Shown here piece after piece: positions 6,015-14,760 of a stretch of DNA of 28,790 nucleotides (positions within the stretch are counted from its first letter, which is position 1; every line of letters begins with the position of its first letter). Made by a program: the position numbers and the translations under genes. Source of the stretch: an uncultured Eubacteriales bacterium (lineage in GTDB: Bacteria > Bacillota > Clostridia > Christensenellales > Aristaeellaceae); contig UQEF01000029.1 in NCBI GenBank assembly GCA_900540045.1, positions 1 to 28,790 of the forward strand. The letters are read 5' to 3'. The notes under the pieces were generated by a model. The model had not been told where the DNA came from. It saw only the letters and a list, made by a program, of their open reading frames with translations, and ran no database searches.

Positions 6015-8423
6015 CTATACTCCTTTGTACATGCCGGGCTTCGCCGGCTGCGGGGCGGTAAGGGGCAGTTCCAGCGGCGTATCGGCAATAACGGGAGGTT
6101 CGCACACCAGCGCGGCGCGAATCACCTCCGCCACGTCGTCTACAGGCCGAATATCAATGCGCTCGCGCACGGTGGGAGATACATCCTCCAGGTCCTTGAG
6201 GTTTTCGCGGGGGATAAGCACCGTGCGCACACCCGCGCGGTATGCCGCCATCAGCTTTTCCTTGAGGCCGCCGATGGGCAGCACCCGGCCTCGCAGGGTG
6301 ATTTCGCCCGTCATCGCCACGTTCTGGCGCACGGGGATAGACGTCAGGGCGCTCACCAGCGCCGTTACCAGCGTCACGCCCGCGCTGGGGCCGTCCTTGG
6401 GCACCGCTCCCTCCGGCACATGGATATGAATGTCGTTCTGCTTGAAAAAGTCGGCCGGGATGCCCCACGGGTCACAATGAGCCCGTACCCAGGACAGCGC
6501 CGCCTTTGCGCTCTCCTGCATCACGTCACCCAGCTTGCCCGTCAGCTGCAGCGCGCCGGTTCCCTTGAGTACGGCGCATTCCACGCTGAGCATCTCGCCG
6601 CCTACACTGGTATAGGCCAGGCCGTTGACCACGCCCACGCGATTTTCCTTTTCCAGCGGTTCACGCGTATAGCGCGGCTGACCCAGATAGGCGGTCAGCT
6701 TATCCTGGGTGACGGTGATCTCTTCCGTCTTCTGCTCCAGCATCTCCACCGCAGCCTTGCGCGCCACGCGCGCCAAGGTGCGCTCCAGCTCACGCACGCC
6801 CGCCTCGCGGGTGTAGCCCTCGATCACGGTGCGCAGCACCCGGTCGTTCATACGCACACTCCGAGGCTTGAGCCCATGCGCTTCAATCTGTTTGGGCAAA
6901 AGGTGCTTGCGGGCGATCTTGAGCTTTTCCTCCTCGGTATAGCTGGGCACCTCGATGATCTCCAGGCGGTCCAGCAGCGCGGGCGGAATATTTTCCATAT
7001 TATTCGCCGTGGTGATGAACATCACGCGGCTTAGGTCGAAAGGAATCTCCATATAGTGATCGCGGAAGGCGCTGTTCTGCTCGGCGTCCAGCACCTCCAG
7101 CATGGCCGCCGCAGGGTCGCCGCGGAAATCGCTGCTCATCTTGTCGATTTCATCAAACAGAAACACGGGGTTCATCGTACCCGCCTGCTTGATGCCCGCG
7201 ATAATGCGCCCCGGGATCGCGCCTACATAGGTGCGCCGGTGGCCGCGAATCTCGGCTTCGTCGCGCACGCCACCCAGCGACATCTGCACGAACTGCCTTC
7301 CCACTGCCTTGGCAATCGCCCGCACGATGGACGTCTTGCCCACGCCCGGAGGGCCCGCGAAGCACAGGATGGGGCCCTTCATATCGTTTTTCATGCGCAG
7401 CACCGCCAGGTACTCGATGATGCGCTCCTTCACCTTTTCCAGCCCGTAGTGGTTTTCCTCCAGCACGCGGCGCGCGCGTTTGAGGTCCAGGTTGTCCGGC
7501 GTGGTCTTGCCCCAGGGCAGGTCGAGAATCCACTCCACATACGTACGGCTCACGCCGATTTCCGGCGTGCCGGGGGCCATGCGGCTGAGCCGCTCCAGCT
7601 CCTTTTCGGCCTTCTCGCGCGCCTCATCATTGAGCGGGGTCTTTTCCAGGCGCTCGCGCAGGTCCTCCACATCGGTTCCGTCCTTGTCGCCAAGCTCGGT
7701 CTGAATGGCCTTGATCTGCTCGCGCAGGTAATAGTCCTTTTGGTTTTTCTCGATCTGCTTCTTGATGCGGGCCTGCACCTGCTTCTCCACATCGGCCAGC
7801 TCGGTTTCTCGCACCAGAATGCCGCAGAGGGCTTCCAGCCGGTCCTTCACCTTCAGCTTTTCCAGAATGGCCTGACGGTCCTCCAGTCGGGTGAGCACGT
7901 TGGCGGCGATGATATCGGCCAGCTGGTCGGGCTTGTCCACGTCCATCACGGAGCGCAGCGTCTCCTGCGACACACGCATGCTGGCATTGCAATACTCTTC
8001 AAAAAAGGCGTGCGTGGTACGCACCAGCGCCTTCATCTCGGCGGTGTCGGGCGCTGCGTCCTCGCGTACCAGCCGCACGGTGGCCATCAGGCACGGCTCC
8101 TCCTCCAGGACGGTTCCCAGCACCCCGCGGCGGACGCCCTCCACCAGCACACGGATGCTGTCGCCGGGCAGGTTCAGCACCTGCTTGATCTGGGCAATCG
8201 TGCCCACGCGGCACAGATCGCTCAGTTCCGGCTCATCAATTTCAGCATCCATCTGTGCCACCAGAAAGATGCGCTGATCGCCCATCATGGCCTTCTCCAG
8301 CGCGGCCACGCTCTTGGGCCGGCCCACATCAAAGTGCAGCACCATATGGGGAAAAACCATCATCCCCCTGAGCGGCAGCACAGGCATGCGCAGCAGCAGG
8401 CTTTTGCGATTTGATTCCTGCAT
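6015..8423 (-). CDS. lon: ATP-dependent protease Lon (LonA type)
   Basis: Cytoplasmic hexameric AAA+ serine protease of 802 residues that degrades misfolded and regulatory proteins. The N-terminal substrate-binding LAN domain begins at [20 protein letters not shown], followed by coiled-coil segments, the AAA+ module (Walker [10 protein letters not shown], Walker [10 protein letters not shown]) and the protease domain. The catalytic dyad is Ser680 (KDGPSAGV) and Lys723 (GGLKEK). Length is typical for LonA. The ATG at 8423 is preferred because GGAGG lies 6 bases upstream; an upstream in-frame ATG at 8468 lacks a site. It is divergent from lonB and overlaps the ribosome binding site of engB at its end. 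No CIRCE or other heat-shock operator was seen in its leader. Confidence 0.98.
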   Translation of the reverse strand: MQESNRKSLLLRMPVLPLRGMMVFPHMVLHFDVGRPKSVAALEKAMMGDQRIFLVAQMDAEIDEPELSDLCRVGTIAQIKQVLNLPGDSIRVLVEGVRRGVLGTVLEEEPCLMATVRLVREDAAPDTAEMKALVRTTHAFFEEYCNASMRVSQETLRSVMDVDKPDQLADIIAANVLTRLEDRQAILEKLKVKDRLEALCGILVRETELADVEKQVQARIKKQIEKNQKDYYLREQIKAIQTELGDKDGTDVEDLRERLEKTPLNDEAREKAEKELERLSRMAPGTPEIGVSRTYVEWILDLPWGKTTPDNLDLKRARRVLEENHYGLEKVKERIIEYLAVLRMKNDMKGPILCFAGPPGVGKTSIVRAIAKAVGRQFVQMSLGGVRDEAEIRGHRRTYVGAIPGRIIAGIKQAGTMNPVFLFDEIDKMSSDFRGDPAAAMLEVLDAEQNSAFRDHYMEIPFDLSRVMFITTANNMENIPPALLDRLEIIEVPSYTEEEKLKIARKHLLPKQIEAHGLKPRSVRMNDRVLRTVIEGYTREAGVRELERTLARVARKAAVEMLEQKTEEITVTQDKLTAYLGQPRYTREPLEKENRVGVVNGLAYTSVGGEMLSVECAVLKGTGALQLTGKLGDVMQESAKAALSWVRAHCDPWGIPADFFKQNDIHIHVPEGAVPKDGPSAGVTLVTALVSALTSIPVRQNVAMTGEITLRGRVLPIGGLKEKLMAAYRAGVRTVLIPRENLKDLEDVSPTVRERIDIRPVDDVAEVIRAALVCEPPVIADTPLELPLTAPQPAKPGMYKGV

Positions 8424-8486
8424 CGTTATCCTCCATGGCCCGCGAAAAAGGCGGGCATACTTGCGCACAAAACGGCGCGCAGAACG

Positions 8487-8515
8487 ATTATAGCGGCATT
8501 CGCGGGCAAATGCAA
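8487..8515 (-). promoter_or_regulatory. sigma-A-type promoter of lon
   Basis: TTGCAT (8510-8515), 17 bases, TATAAT (8487-8492) on the minus strand. It implies a leader of about 55 bases before the lon ATG. Confidence 0.75.
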
Positions 8516-8645
8516 GCCGTCGCAGCGGATTGTCACAATCCTACGGCGCTGCCAGCAACCCCCATACATGGAACGGCGGCGTTTCTCACAAGCTACCGGG
8601 GAACATGGGGAGGCGGAAGCGTCCCGCGAATGGAGGTTTCTAGCG

Positions 8646-10337
8646 TTGGTCAGCGCCGTATTGTTTGGCATTCAGCTATTGGTCACCATTGTGGTGGGCA
8701 TTTACTTTTACACCCAGCTGCGCCAGCAGCGCAGAGCGCAGCCCTCAAACCGCCGTGAGAGCGGCCGCGAGTATGAGCGGCTGCAAAAGATGCGCGCCCT
8801 GAAACTCAGCGAACCGCTGGCCGAGCGCGTTCGCCCGACAAAGTTTTCCGACATCGTGGGCCAGGAGGACGGCATCAAATCGCTCAAGGCCATTTTGTGC
8901 GGAAAAAATCCGCAACATGTGCTCATTTATGGACCTCCGGGCGTGGGCAAGACCTGCGCCGCGCGCCTGGTGCTGGAAGCCGCCAAGAAAAGCAAGGGCA
9001 CACCCTTTCTGGCCAACGCGCCCTTCATCGAAATGGATGCGACCTGCGTGCGCTTCGATGAACGCGCCATCGCGGACCCGCTCATCGGCAGCGTGCACGA
9101 TCCCATCTATCAGGGAGCGGGGCCGCTGGGTGTACAGGGCATTCCCCAGCCCAAGCCCGGCGCGGTAAGCAAGGCGCACGGCGGGGTTTTGTTCCTGGAT
9201 GAGATCGGTGAGCTGCATCCCATCCAGATGAACAAGCTGCTCAAGGTTCTGGAGGACCGCAAGGTGATGCTGGAATCGGCCTACTATAACGCCGATGATA
9301 CCGGCGTTCCCCGTTACATCCACGACATCTTCAAAAACGGGCTCCCGGCGGATTTCCGACTGGTGGGTGCGACCACGCGCAGCCCGCAGGATATCTCCCC
9401 CGCGCTTCGCAGCCGCTGCATGGAGGTTTTCTTCCGGGCGCTGGAGCCGGAGGAGATCGCGGATATCGCGTTCCATTCCGCCGAGCGCGCGGGCTTCACC
9501 ATGACGCGGGAGGACGCGCGCATGGTAGGGCGCTTCGCCTCCTGCGGGCGAGATGCGGTAAATATCGTACAGATGTGCGCGGGCCTCGCGCAGATGGAGG
9601 ACCGCACCGACATCCGCACGGAGGATGTGGAGTGGGTGGTCTACTCCGGCCGCTATGCCGCCCGGCCCGACCAGCATGCCGACACGCGCAACCGCGTCGG
9701 TGTGGTGCATGGGCTGGCCATCGTGGGCAGCTATCAGGGCGCGACCATGGAGATCGAGGCCGTGGCCCAGCCCGGCTGCGGCCGCCTGACCATCACCGGT
9801 ATCGTGGAGGAAGAAGAGCTGGGTTCGGAGGGACGCCGCATCAAGCGCAAATCCACCGCGCGCAGCTCGTTGGAAAACGTGATGACCCTGCTCAGCGGCA
9901 TGGGCTACCACACCCAGGATTACGACCTGCATATCAACTTCCCCGGCGGCACGCCGGTGGACGGGCCCTCGGCGGGCGTGGCCATGGCCGTGGTGGCTGC
10001 CAGCGCGCTCACCGGCCGCCCGGTAGACGGCCATGTGGCCGTGACGGGCGAGGTTTCCGTGCGCGGGCTGGTCAAGCCCGTGGGCGGTGTCCCCGGCAAG
10101 GTAGAGGCAGCGGAGCGCGCGGGGCTGAGCACAGTGCTCATCCCGCAGGATAACCGCATGGAGCGCTTCGAGCACACGACCATTGAAGTCTGCCCCATTG
10201 CCACACTGGAAGAGGCACTCACCCGCATGCTGCTGCCTGCCAGCGCGCAGGCCCCGGCAGACAGCGCCGCCGTGCCTGCCCAGGCCCCGGTGCCCGTGCT
10301 GGCAACCGAGGAGCAGACAGCGGCCGGCAACGGCTGA
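8646..10337 (+). CDS. lonB: LonB-type ATP-dependent protease
   Basis: Membrane-tethered Lon paralogue. An N-terminal membrane helix (FGIQLLVTIVVGIYFY) is followed by RALKLSEPLAERVRPTKFSDIVGQ, a AAA+ domain (Walker [11 protein letters not shown], Walker B GGVLFLDEIGEL) and a Lon protease domain with Ser442 (DGPSAGV) and Lys485 (GGVPGK). It lacks the LonA substrate-binding domain, as LonB proteins do. In Bacillus lonB adjoins lonA and is expressed in the forespore; here it is inverted relative to lon. The TTG at 8646 is chosen because GGAGG lies 9 bases upstream and family members begin at the membrane helix. An in-frame ATG at 8568 has no visible site and would give 589 residues. The Ala/Pro-rich C-terminal 30 residues are an extension. 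Confidence 0.93.
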   Translation: MVSAVLFGIQLLVTIVVGIYFYTQLRQQRRAQPSNRRESGREYERLQKMRALKLSEPLAERVRPTKFSDIVGQEDGIKSLKAILCGKNPQHVLIYGPPGVGKTCAARLVLEAAKKSKGTPFLANAPFIEMDATCVRFDERAIADPLIGSVHDPIYQGAGPLGVQGIPQPKPGAVSKAHGGVLFLDEIGELHPIQMNKLLKVLEDRKVMLESAYYNADDTGVPRYIHDIFKNGLPADFRLVGATTRSPQDISPALRSRCMEVFFRALEPEEIADIAFHSAERAGFTMTREDARMVGRFASCGRDAVNIVQMCAGLAQMEDRTDIRTEDVEWVVYSGRYAARPDQHADTRNRVGVVHGLAIVGSYQGATMEIEAVAQPGCGRLTITGIVEEEELGSEGRRIKRKSTARSSLENVMTLLSGMGYHTQDYDLHINFPGGTPVDGPSAGVAMAVVAASALTGRPVDGHVAVTGEVSVRGLVKPVGGVPGKVEAAERAGLSTVLIPQDNRMERFEHTTIEVCPIATLEEALTRMLLPASAQAPADSAAVPAQAPVPVLATEEQTAAGNG

Positions 10338-10348
10338 CGGCCACCAAA

Positions 10349-10391
10349 ATGAACGGGGACGGCCCTTGCACAGAGGACCGTCCCCATTCAT
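10349..10391. repeat. REP-like palindrome between convergent lonB and coaBC
   Basis: Arms 10349-10366 and 10374-10391 pair over 18 positions with two mismatches around a 7-base loop (core GGGGACGG / CCGTCCCC, outer ATGAA / TTCAT). Neither strand has a good T-run after the stem, so it is not a textbook terminator, although it sits where one is expected. Its GGGGACGG...CCGTCCCC form resembles dispersed REP-type palindromes. Confidence 0.6.
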
Positions 10392-10397
10392 ATGCGT

Positions 10398-11606
10398 CTA
10401 TTGAGGTTGCGCACTGCGCAGGGCGAGCGCCACGTCCCAGATGCGGTGCGCCACCTCGCGCTTGCTCATCAGAGGCAGCGTCTCCACGCCCCCATGCGAA
10501 ATCAGCGTTACAATGTTGGTATCCGTACCAAAACCCGCTCCCTCAGCGGTCACATCGTTGGCCACGATCAGATCCAGGCGCTTGGAGAGCAGCTTTCCGC
10601 GCGCGTTTTCCAGCACATTCTCCGTCTCGGCGGCAAAGCCTACCAGCACCTGTCCGGGCTGCTTCCGCTCCCCCACGGCCCTGGCAATATCCGGGTTTTC
10701 CACCAGCGTGAGCGTGAACGGCTCGCCCGCACGCTTCTTGAGCTTCTGAGCGGCGGGATGCTCCACGCGATAATCCGCCGGAGCCGCCGCCTGCACGATG
10801 ATATCCTGCTCCCCGCAGCGGGCCAGCATGGCGTCATACAGGCTTTGCGTAGAGGTGACAGGTACCAGCTCCACGCCCTGTGGCGGAGCGATATGCACCG
10901 GTCCGGTGAGCAGTATAACCCGCGCGCCGCGGTCACGCGCGGCCCGGGCCAAAGCGTAGCCCATCTTGCCGGAGGAGTCATTGGTGAGATAGCGCACCGG
11001 GTCGATGCGCTCCACAGTCGGCCCGGCGGTAACCAGCACGCGCAGGCTCTCCATGTCGCGGGCGCGGCACAGCAGATCGCACACCGCCTGCACAATGGAC
11101 TCAGGCTCGCTCATCCGGCCCGCGCCACTGTCTCCGCAAGCCAGATGCCCGCTGTCCGGCCCCACGGTGCTCACACCGCGCGCAAGCAAGGTGCGCAGGT
11201 TTTGCTGCGTGGCCTCAGCGGTCCACATGCCCGTATTCATGGCGGGGGCCAGCAAAATGGGAGCCTTCGTGGCCAGCAGCGTGGTGGTGAGCATGTCATC
11301 CGCAATGCCGCAGGCCAGCTTGGCCATCAGGTTGGCCGTAGCCGGAGCCACAAGCATCACATCGGCCTTCTGCGCCAGGGATATATGCCTGACGTCCCAG
11401 GATTCGGTTCGTGCAAAGGTATCCACACACACCGGGCGGGCGCTGAGGGTTTCAAAGGTAAGCGGCGCGACCAGCTTTGTGGCGTTCTGTGTCATGATGA
11501 CGTCCACCTCTGCGCCCAGCTTCTTCAGCCGGGACACGACCTCGCATGCCTTATAGGCCGCGATGCCGCCCGTCACGCCCATGACCACATGTCTGCCGCC
11601 CAGCAT
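10398..11606 (-). CDS. coaBC: bifunctional CoaBC (phosphopantothenoylcysteine decarboxylase/synthetase)
   Basis: Coenzyme A biosynthesis enzyme of 402 residues: the C-terminal domain joins phosphopantothenate to cysteine and the N-terminal flavoprotein domain decarboxylates the product. The decarboxylase half shows GVTGGIAAYKACEV, the active-site histidine in VRHISLA, the PAMNTGMW motif and the catalytic Cys in HLACGDSGAGRM. The synthetase half shows TAGPTVERIDPVRYLTN, the K-L-K-K motif and NPDI. The usual AAVADY motif reads AAAPADY here. The ATG at 11606 has GGAGG 6 bases upstream and lies one base after the rpoZ stop codon. The gene order rpoZ-coaBC is conserved in Bacillota; priA, often next, is absent here. 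Confidence 0.97.
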   Translation of the reverse strand: MLGGRHVVMGVTGGIAAYKACEVVSRLKKLGAEVDVIMTQNATKLVAPLTFETLSARPVCVDTFARTESWDVRHISLAQKADVMLVAPATANLMAKLACGIADDMLTTTLLATKAPILLAPAMNTGMWTAEATQQNLRTLLARGVSTVGPDSGHLACGDSGAGRMSEPESIVQAVCDLLCRARDMESLRVLVTAGPTVERIDPVRYLTNDSSGKMGYALARAARDRGARVILLTGPVHIAPPQGVELVPVTSTQSLYDAMLARCGEQDIIVQAAAPADYRVEHPAAQKLKKRAGEPFTLTLVENPDIARAVGERKQPGQVLVGFAAETENVLENARGKLLSKRLDLIVANDVTAEGAGFGTDTNIVTLISHGGVETLPLMSKREVAHRIWDVALALRSAQPQ

Positions 11607-11607
11607 A

Positions 11608-11820
11608 TCAGTCCTCCAGATCGGGGTCGCGCTGATAGGTGAGCAGGCCGCGATTGATTTCCTCCACAGCAATCTTGAGCGGCTTCATGTCCTTGGGGTC
11701 GATGAGGGGCTGAGCGCCGTCCACCAGCTGGCGGGCGCGCTTGCTGGCCTCCACCACCAGCGTGTAACGACAGTCCACCTTTTCGCACAGTTCAACGATG
11801 GTCGGTTCCACAATGGCCAT
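11608..11820 (-). CDS. rpoZ: RNA polymerase omega subunit
   Basis: Small RNA polymerase assembly subunit of 70 residues. The omega signature is visible in RYTLVVEASKRARQL, followed by the conserved KPLKIAVEEINRG segment. AAGGAGG lies 9 bases before the ATG. It sits between gmk and coaBC as in many Firmicutes, and its stop codon almost touches the coaBC start, suggesting translational coupling. Confidence 0.95.
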   Translation of the reverse strand: MAIVEPTIVELCEKVDCRYTLVVEASKRARQLVDGAQPLIDPKDMKPLKIAVEEINRGLLTYQRDPDLED

Positions 11821-11864
11821 AACGGATTTCCTCCTTACAAAGATGCGGCGCGGCGCGCCATGGG

Positions 11865-12476
11865 TCAGTTTTCGGAAATATGGGGATGGAAGCGCGTGGT
11901 TCGGTGCTTTTCAGCATTGGCGATGCTTTGCAGCTGAGCGAAGGCCAGCTCCAGATTATCGTTGACCACGGCATACTGATAGCGGTCGATCTTCTGTACC
12001 TCACCCCGCGCGTTTTTGAGGCGCCGCTCGATTTCGACGGGATCGTCGGTATTGCGCGTATGCAGACGAACGCGCAGGTCCTCAAAGCTGGGCGGCAGAA
12101 TAAATACGCTCACATAGTCGTCGGCATTCTGCATCACGGTGACGGCCCCCTGAGGGTCGATGTCCAGGAGCACGTTGAACCCCTCGGCCATCAGCCGCTC
12201 CACCGGAGCGCGCAGCGTGCCGTAGCGATGGCCGTGCACCGTGGCATGCTCCAGAAACGCGTTTTCGCTTACCAGGCGGTCAAACGCCTCCTCCGTCACA
12301 AAATGGTAATGCACGCCCTCGATTTCGTTATCGCGGGGCTTGCGCGTAGTCACGCTGCAGGAAAAGCGGAAGCTGGGATCGGAATCCATCAGCTTTTTCA
12401 CCAGTGTGCCCTTTCCCGTGCCGGAGGGGCCCGAAATAATCAGCAGCATTCCCGTGCGTTCAAACTTCACCGCCAT
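11865..12476 (-). CDS. gmk: guanylate kinase
   Basis: Converts GMP to GDP with ATP, in the cytoplasm. Protein of 203 residues with the P-loop GPSGTGKGT at residues 16-24, the guanylate kinase signature SVTTRKPRDNEIEGVHYHFV, the GMP-contacting FLEHATVHGHRYGT segment, LLDIDPQGA and the lid region RLKNARGEV. Length is normal for the family. AAGGAGG lies 8 bases before the ATG. The gene starts 3 bases after the remA stop codon, in the conserved yicC-remA-gmk-rpoZ order. Confidence 0.97.
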   Translation of the reverse strand: MAVKFERTGMLLIISGPSGTGKGTLVKKLMDSDPSFRFSCSVTTRKPRDNEIEGVHYHFVTEEAFDRLVSENAFLEHATVHGHRYGTLRAPVERLMAEGFNVLLDIDPQGAVTVMQNADDYVSVFILPPSFEDLRVRLHTRNTDDPVEIERRLKNARGEVQKIDRYQYAVVNDNLELAFAQLQSIANAEKHRTTRFHPHISEN

Positions 12477-12479
12477 GGA

Positions 12480-12752
12480 TTAGACCTCCTTTTCCTCGTC
12501 GCGGATGGCCGCGTCGCGCTGTCCCACACGGCCCGCAATGGTTTCGGGCTGAATGGCGGATAGCACCACATGGTCGCTGTCGGTCTGGATAACGGCACGC
12601 GTGCGCCGCCCCTGCGTGGCGTCAATCACGCGTTTGCGGTCACGCGCCTCCTGAATCATACGCTTGACGGGCGCGCTGTCCGGGCTGACAATGGCGATGA
12701 TGCGGTCGGCGGCAATCATGTTGCCAAAGCCGATGTTGATAAGCCTGAGCAC
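12480..12752 (-). CDS. remA: RemA-family regulator (DUF370)
   Basis: Small DNA-binding protein of 90 residues. In Bacillus subtilis RemA activates matrix and osmoprotection genes as a ring-like oligomer. The family pattern is clear: [25 protein letters not shown], then [17 protein letters not shown] and [16 protein letters not shown]. The start is GTG at 12752 with AAGGGGG upstream. It sits 21 bases after yicC and 3 bases before gmk. Its targets in this organism are unknown; in Clostridia the gene is usually kept in this operon whether or not biofilm genes are present. Confidence 0.95.
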   Translation of the reverse strand: MLRLINIGFGNMIAADRIIAIVSPDSAPVKRMIQEARDRKRVIDATQGRRTRAVIQTDSDHVVLSAIQPETIAGRVGQRDAAIRDEEKEV

Positions 12753-12773
12753 CCAAAGCCCCCTTCTCTTCGG

Positions 12774-13646
12774 TTACACAGCGTTTTGTACCTGCTCGCG
12801 CAGCTTTTCCACCACGCACTTGGCCGAGACCACGCACTGCGCAATCTGCCCGTCGGACGCCTTGGAGCCGATGGTGTTGATTTCGCGGTTCATTTCCTGA
12901 ATCAGGAAATCCAGCTTGCGGCCCACCTCCATGCCGTTTTCCACGCTGTCGCGGAACTGAGCGATGTGGCTTTCCAGGCGGCTGAGCTCCTCGTCGATCG
13001 CGCAATGATCGGCCATAAAGGCCACCTCCTGCGCCACGCGCTGCGCGTCGGCGTTCACCTGCCATTCTTCCAGTCTGGCCGTGAGACGCTGACGGTATTC
13101 GATCGGCACCTCCGGGGCGCGCTCCGCCACAGCCTTTCGCAGGATGGAAAGCTCCTCCAGATTGGAGAGCAGGTCCGTCTGAAGATGATCGCCTTCCTTG
13201 AGGCGCATATCCATCAACTTGTCCAGCGCGGCGTCAAAAGCCTCGGCCGCAAGCTCTCCCACGGCGCCGGCGTCCTCCTCCGCCTGCGTGATGGTGAGCG
13301 CGCCGCTGAGGGTGAGCGCTTCCGCCGCCGTCATGCGGCGATAGGGGTCCAGCGCATCCTTCGCGCCCTTGAGCGCCTGTGCGAACGCCTCCAGCAGCGT
13401 CCCATCCACGGACACCTCCCGCGCATCGGCACGCATGTTGGCGTAGGTCACAAACACGTCCACATGGCCTCGTTTCAACGCGCTGGCATTGATTCGGGCA
13501 CGAAGCATGTCCTCCAGAAACATCAGATTTTTGGGCATCCGGAAGGAAAGGTCCAGAAAACGGTGGTTGACGGTTTTGAGCTCGATGGTGATCTCACGCC
13601 CGTCGCGGCAGGCGCGCGCGCGACCATAGCCCGTCATGCTCTGCAT
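12774..13646 (-). CDS. yicC: YicC/YloC family endoribonuclease
   Basis: Protein of 290 residues of the YicC family. It has the N-terminal signature MQSMTGYGRARA with IELKTVNHRFLDLSFRMP, and the C-terminal DUF1732 region (GRKLDFLIQEMNREINTIGSKA). The family was recently shown to have endoribonuclease activity; a role in RNA turnover is inferred here. AAGGAGG lies 11 bases before the first ATG, with a second ATG three codons on. It is the first gene of the yicC-remA-gmk-rpoZ-coaBC operon and has a near-consensus promoter just upstream. Confidence 0.96.
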   Translation of the reverse strand: MQSMTGYGRARACRDGREITIELKTVNHRFLDLSFRMPKNLMFLEDMLRARINASALKRGHVDVFVTYANMRADAREVSVDGTLLEAFAQALKGAKDALDPYRRMTAAEALTLSGALTITQAEEDAGAVGELAAEAFDAALDKLMDMRLKEGDHLQTDLLSNLEELSILRKAVAERAPEVPIEYRQRLTARLEEWQVNADAQRVAQEVAFMADHCAIDEELSRLESHIAQFRDSVENGMEVGRKLDFLIQEMNREINTIGSKASDGQIAQCVVSAKCVVEKLREQVQNAV

Positions 13647-13682
13647 GGAACCGCTCGCCTCCTTGCTTCATTCGTAACCTTG

Positions 13683-13711
13683 ATTATAACATTCCCATAA
13701 AAAAAATACAA
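13683..13711 (-). promoter_or_regulatory. strong sigma-A promoter of the yicC operon
   Basis: TTGTAT (13706-13711), 17 bases containing an A/T run, TATAAT (13683-13688) on the minus strand. Transcription should begin near 13676, about 30 bases before the yicC start. Confidence 0.85.
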
Positions 13712-13723
13712 GTATGCATAAAA

Positions 13724-13759
13724 GGAAAAAGGGCGGCCCTGCCGGACCGTCCCATTTCC
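13724..13759 (-). terminator. terminator of the SpaA-like protein gene
   Basis: On the minus strand GGAAATGGGACGGTCC and GGGCCGCCCTTTTTCC form a 16-position stem with some mismatches around a short loop, ending in a T-run (TTTTTCCTTTT). It begins at the last base of the stop codon. The core GGGACGGTCC is shared with the palindrome at 10349 and the hairpin at 28560. Confidence 0.75.
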
Positions 13760-14688
13760 TATTTCTTTTCTCCCTTTTTAAGCCGCAGGACCAGCGCTAT
13801 GGCCACAACGACGCATGCCAGCGCCAGCCCGCCCCATAACCACAGCGGCGTATCGTCGCCCGTGAGCGGGGGCCGGGGTGCGGGCTGCGGGCCGGGCATG
13901 GGGGTGGGTGTGGATGTGGGAGTGGGCTTTGCACCCTGACGGCGGTTGATCACCTGCGCCAGGCGCACCTCGTTGGGATGCTCCGTGTCGGTCATTGCGC
14001 TTATAACACCCTTATCCAAGTCCATCTCCAGTGCAACCGATTCTTCCTGCATGGGCTCGTAGCCCTTCGGCGCAGAAATCTGCTTGAACCAGTAGGCCCC
14101 GTCCGCCTGCAGCATTCCGGGAAAGCGCAGTATGCCATCGGCTCCGGTCGTCACCGTGCCCAGACTCATTTCATCGTTTCCGCCCCATGTCACGGTTTGC
14201 AGGTCGAACACCGCGCCCTCCACAGGGTCCCCATACTGGTCCACAACTGGAATGGAAAACGGGAAACTGCTGATTTTGACCCCTTCGATCTTCGCCTTAT
14301 CACTGCCGTTGAGCATCAGGACCGGCCTGCCGCTCTGGAAACGGATGGACCAGTTTCCCTGCGGCAACACGCACGCGCCGCAGGGCTGAAGGGCCAGTTC
14401 TCCCGTATACGCAAGATACGCCTCGTCACCGTAGAGGTAAAGGAAGCCCTGTGTCTTTCCTTCATAAACATCCACAAACGTATACAGATAAGCCGTTCCA
14501 AGTCTAGGCGCCTCCACGGTGCCCAGCCAGAGGTTGTCGCAGAGCTTGCCATTGGCGTCGCTCGCGCCCCCGATGGCCTCAAAGACGATCTGCCTGTATT
14601 CCTCGCGTGAAAAGCTCACCGCGAAGGCCGTTTGACATACGAACGCAAAACACAGCGCCAAAAGAACGCAAAGCAGCTTCTTTTTCAT
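13759..14688 (-). CDS. secreted SpaA/prealbumin-like surface protein, probable wall or membrane anchor
   Basis: Exported protein of 309 residues. It has a signal peptide (MKKKLLCVLLALCFAFVCQT, cleavage near AFA), a novel-looking N-terminal domain, then a SpaA/Cna_B-like beta domain in the second half (PVVDQYGDPVEGAVFDL ... TTGADGILRFPGM ... YWFKQISAPKGYEP). A proline/threonine-rich stalk (PTPTSTPTPMPGPQPAPRPP) leads to LTGDD, a hydrophobic helix (LWLWGGLALACVVVAIALVL) and a basic tail. That C-terminus has the layout of a sortase signal, but the motif reads PPLTG rather than LPxTG. SpaA-type domains are known from pilins and adhesins. GGGGGAG lies 5 bases before the ATG at 14688. No sortase gene is present in the window. 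Confidence 0.82.
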   Translation of the reverse strand: MKKKLLCVLLALCFAFVCQTAFAVSFSREEYRQIVFEAIGGASDANGKLCDNLWLGTVEAPRLGTAYLYTFVDVYEGKTQGFLYLYGDEAYLAYTGELALQPCGACVLPQGNWSIRFQSGRPVLMLNGSDKAKIEGVKISSFPFSIPVVDQYGDPVEGAVFDLQTVTWGGNDEMSLGTVTTGADGILRFPGMLQADGAYWFKQISAPKGYEPMQEESVALEMDLDKGVISAMTDTEHPNEVRLAQVINRRQGAKPTPTSTPTPMPGPQPAPRPPLTGDDTPLWLWGGLALACVVVAIALVLRLKKGEKK

Positions 14689-14720
14689 GACGGCTCCCCC
14701 TTTTTGCCTTGCCTGACATG

Positions 14721-14749
14721 ATTCTATCAAAATCAGGGAGTCCCGTCAC
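14721..14749 (-). promoter_or_regulatory. candidate promoter of the SpaA-like gene
   Basis: GTGACG (14744-14749), 17 bases, TAGAAT (14721-14726) on the minus strand, in the gap after the pyrophosphatase stop codon. It suggests the surface protein is transcribed separately. Confidence 0.55.
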
Positions 14750-14760
14750 GCCTCTTTTGT

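Noticed and set aside
8456..8495. Possible forespore sigma factor promoter (GCATA) for lonB
   Set aside because: No matching -10 element at the required distance; the similarity is too weak to call.
8745..10391. Minus-strand open frame of 548 codons opposite lonB
   Set aside because: It is a GC-driven shadow of LonB; the product has no recognisable domain and no start signal.
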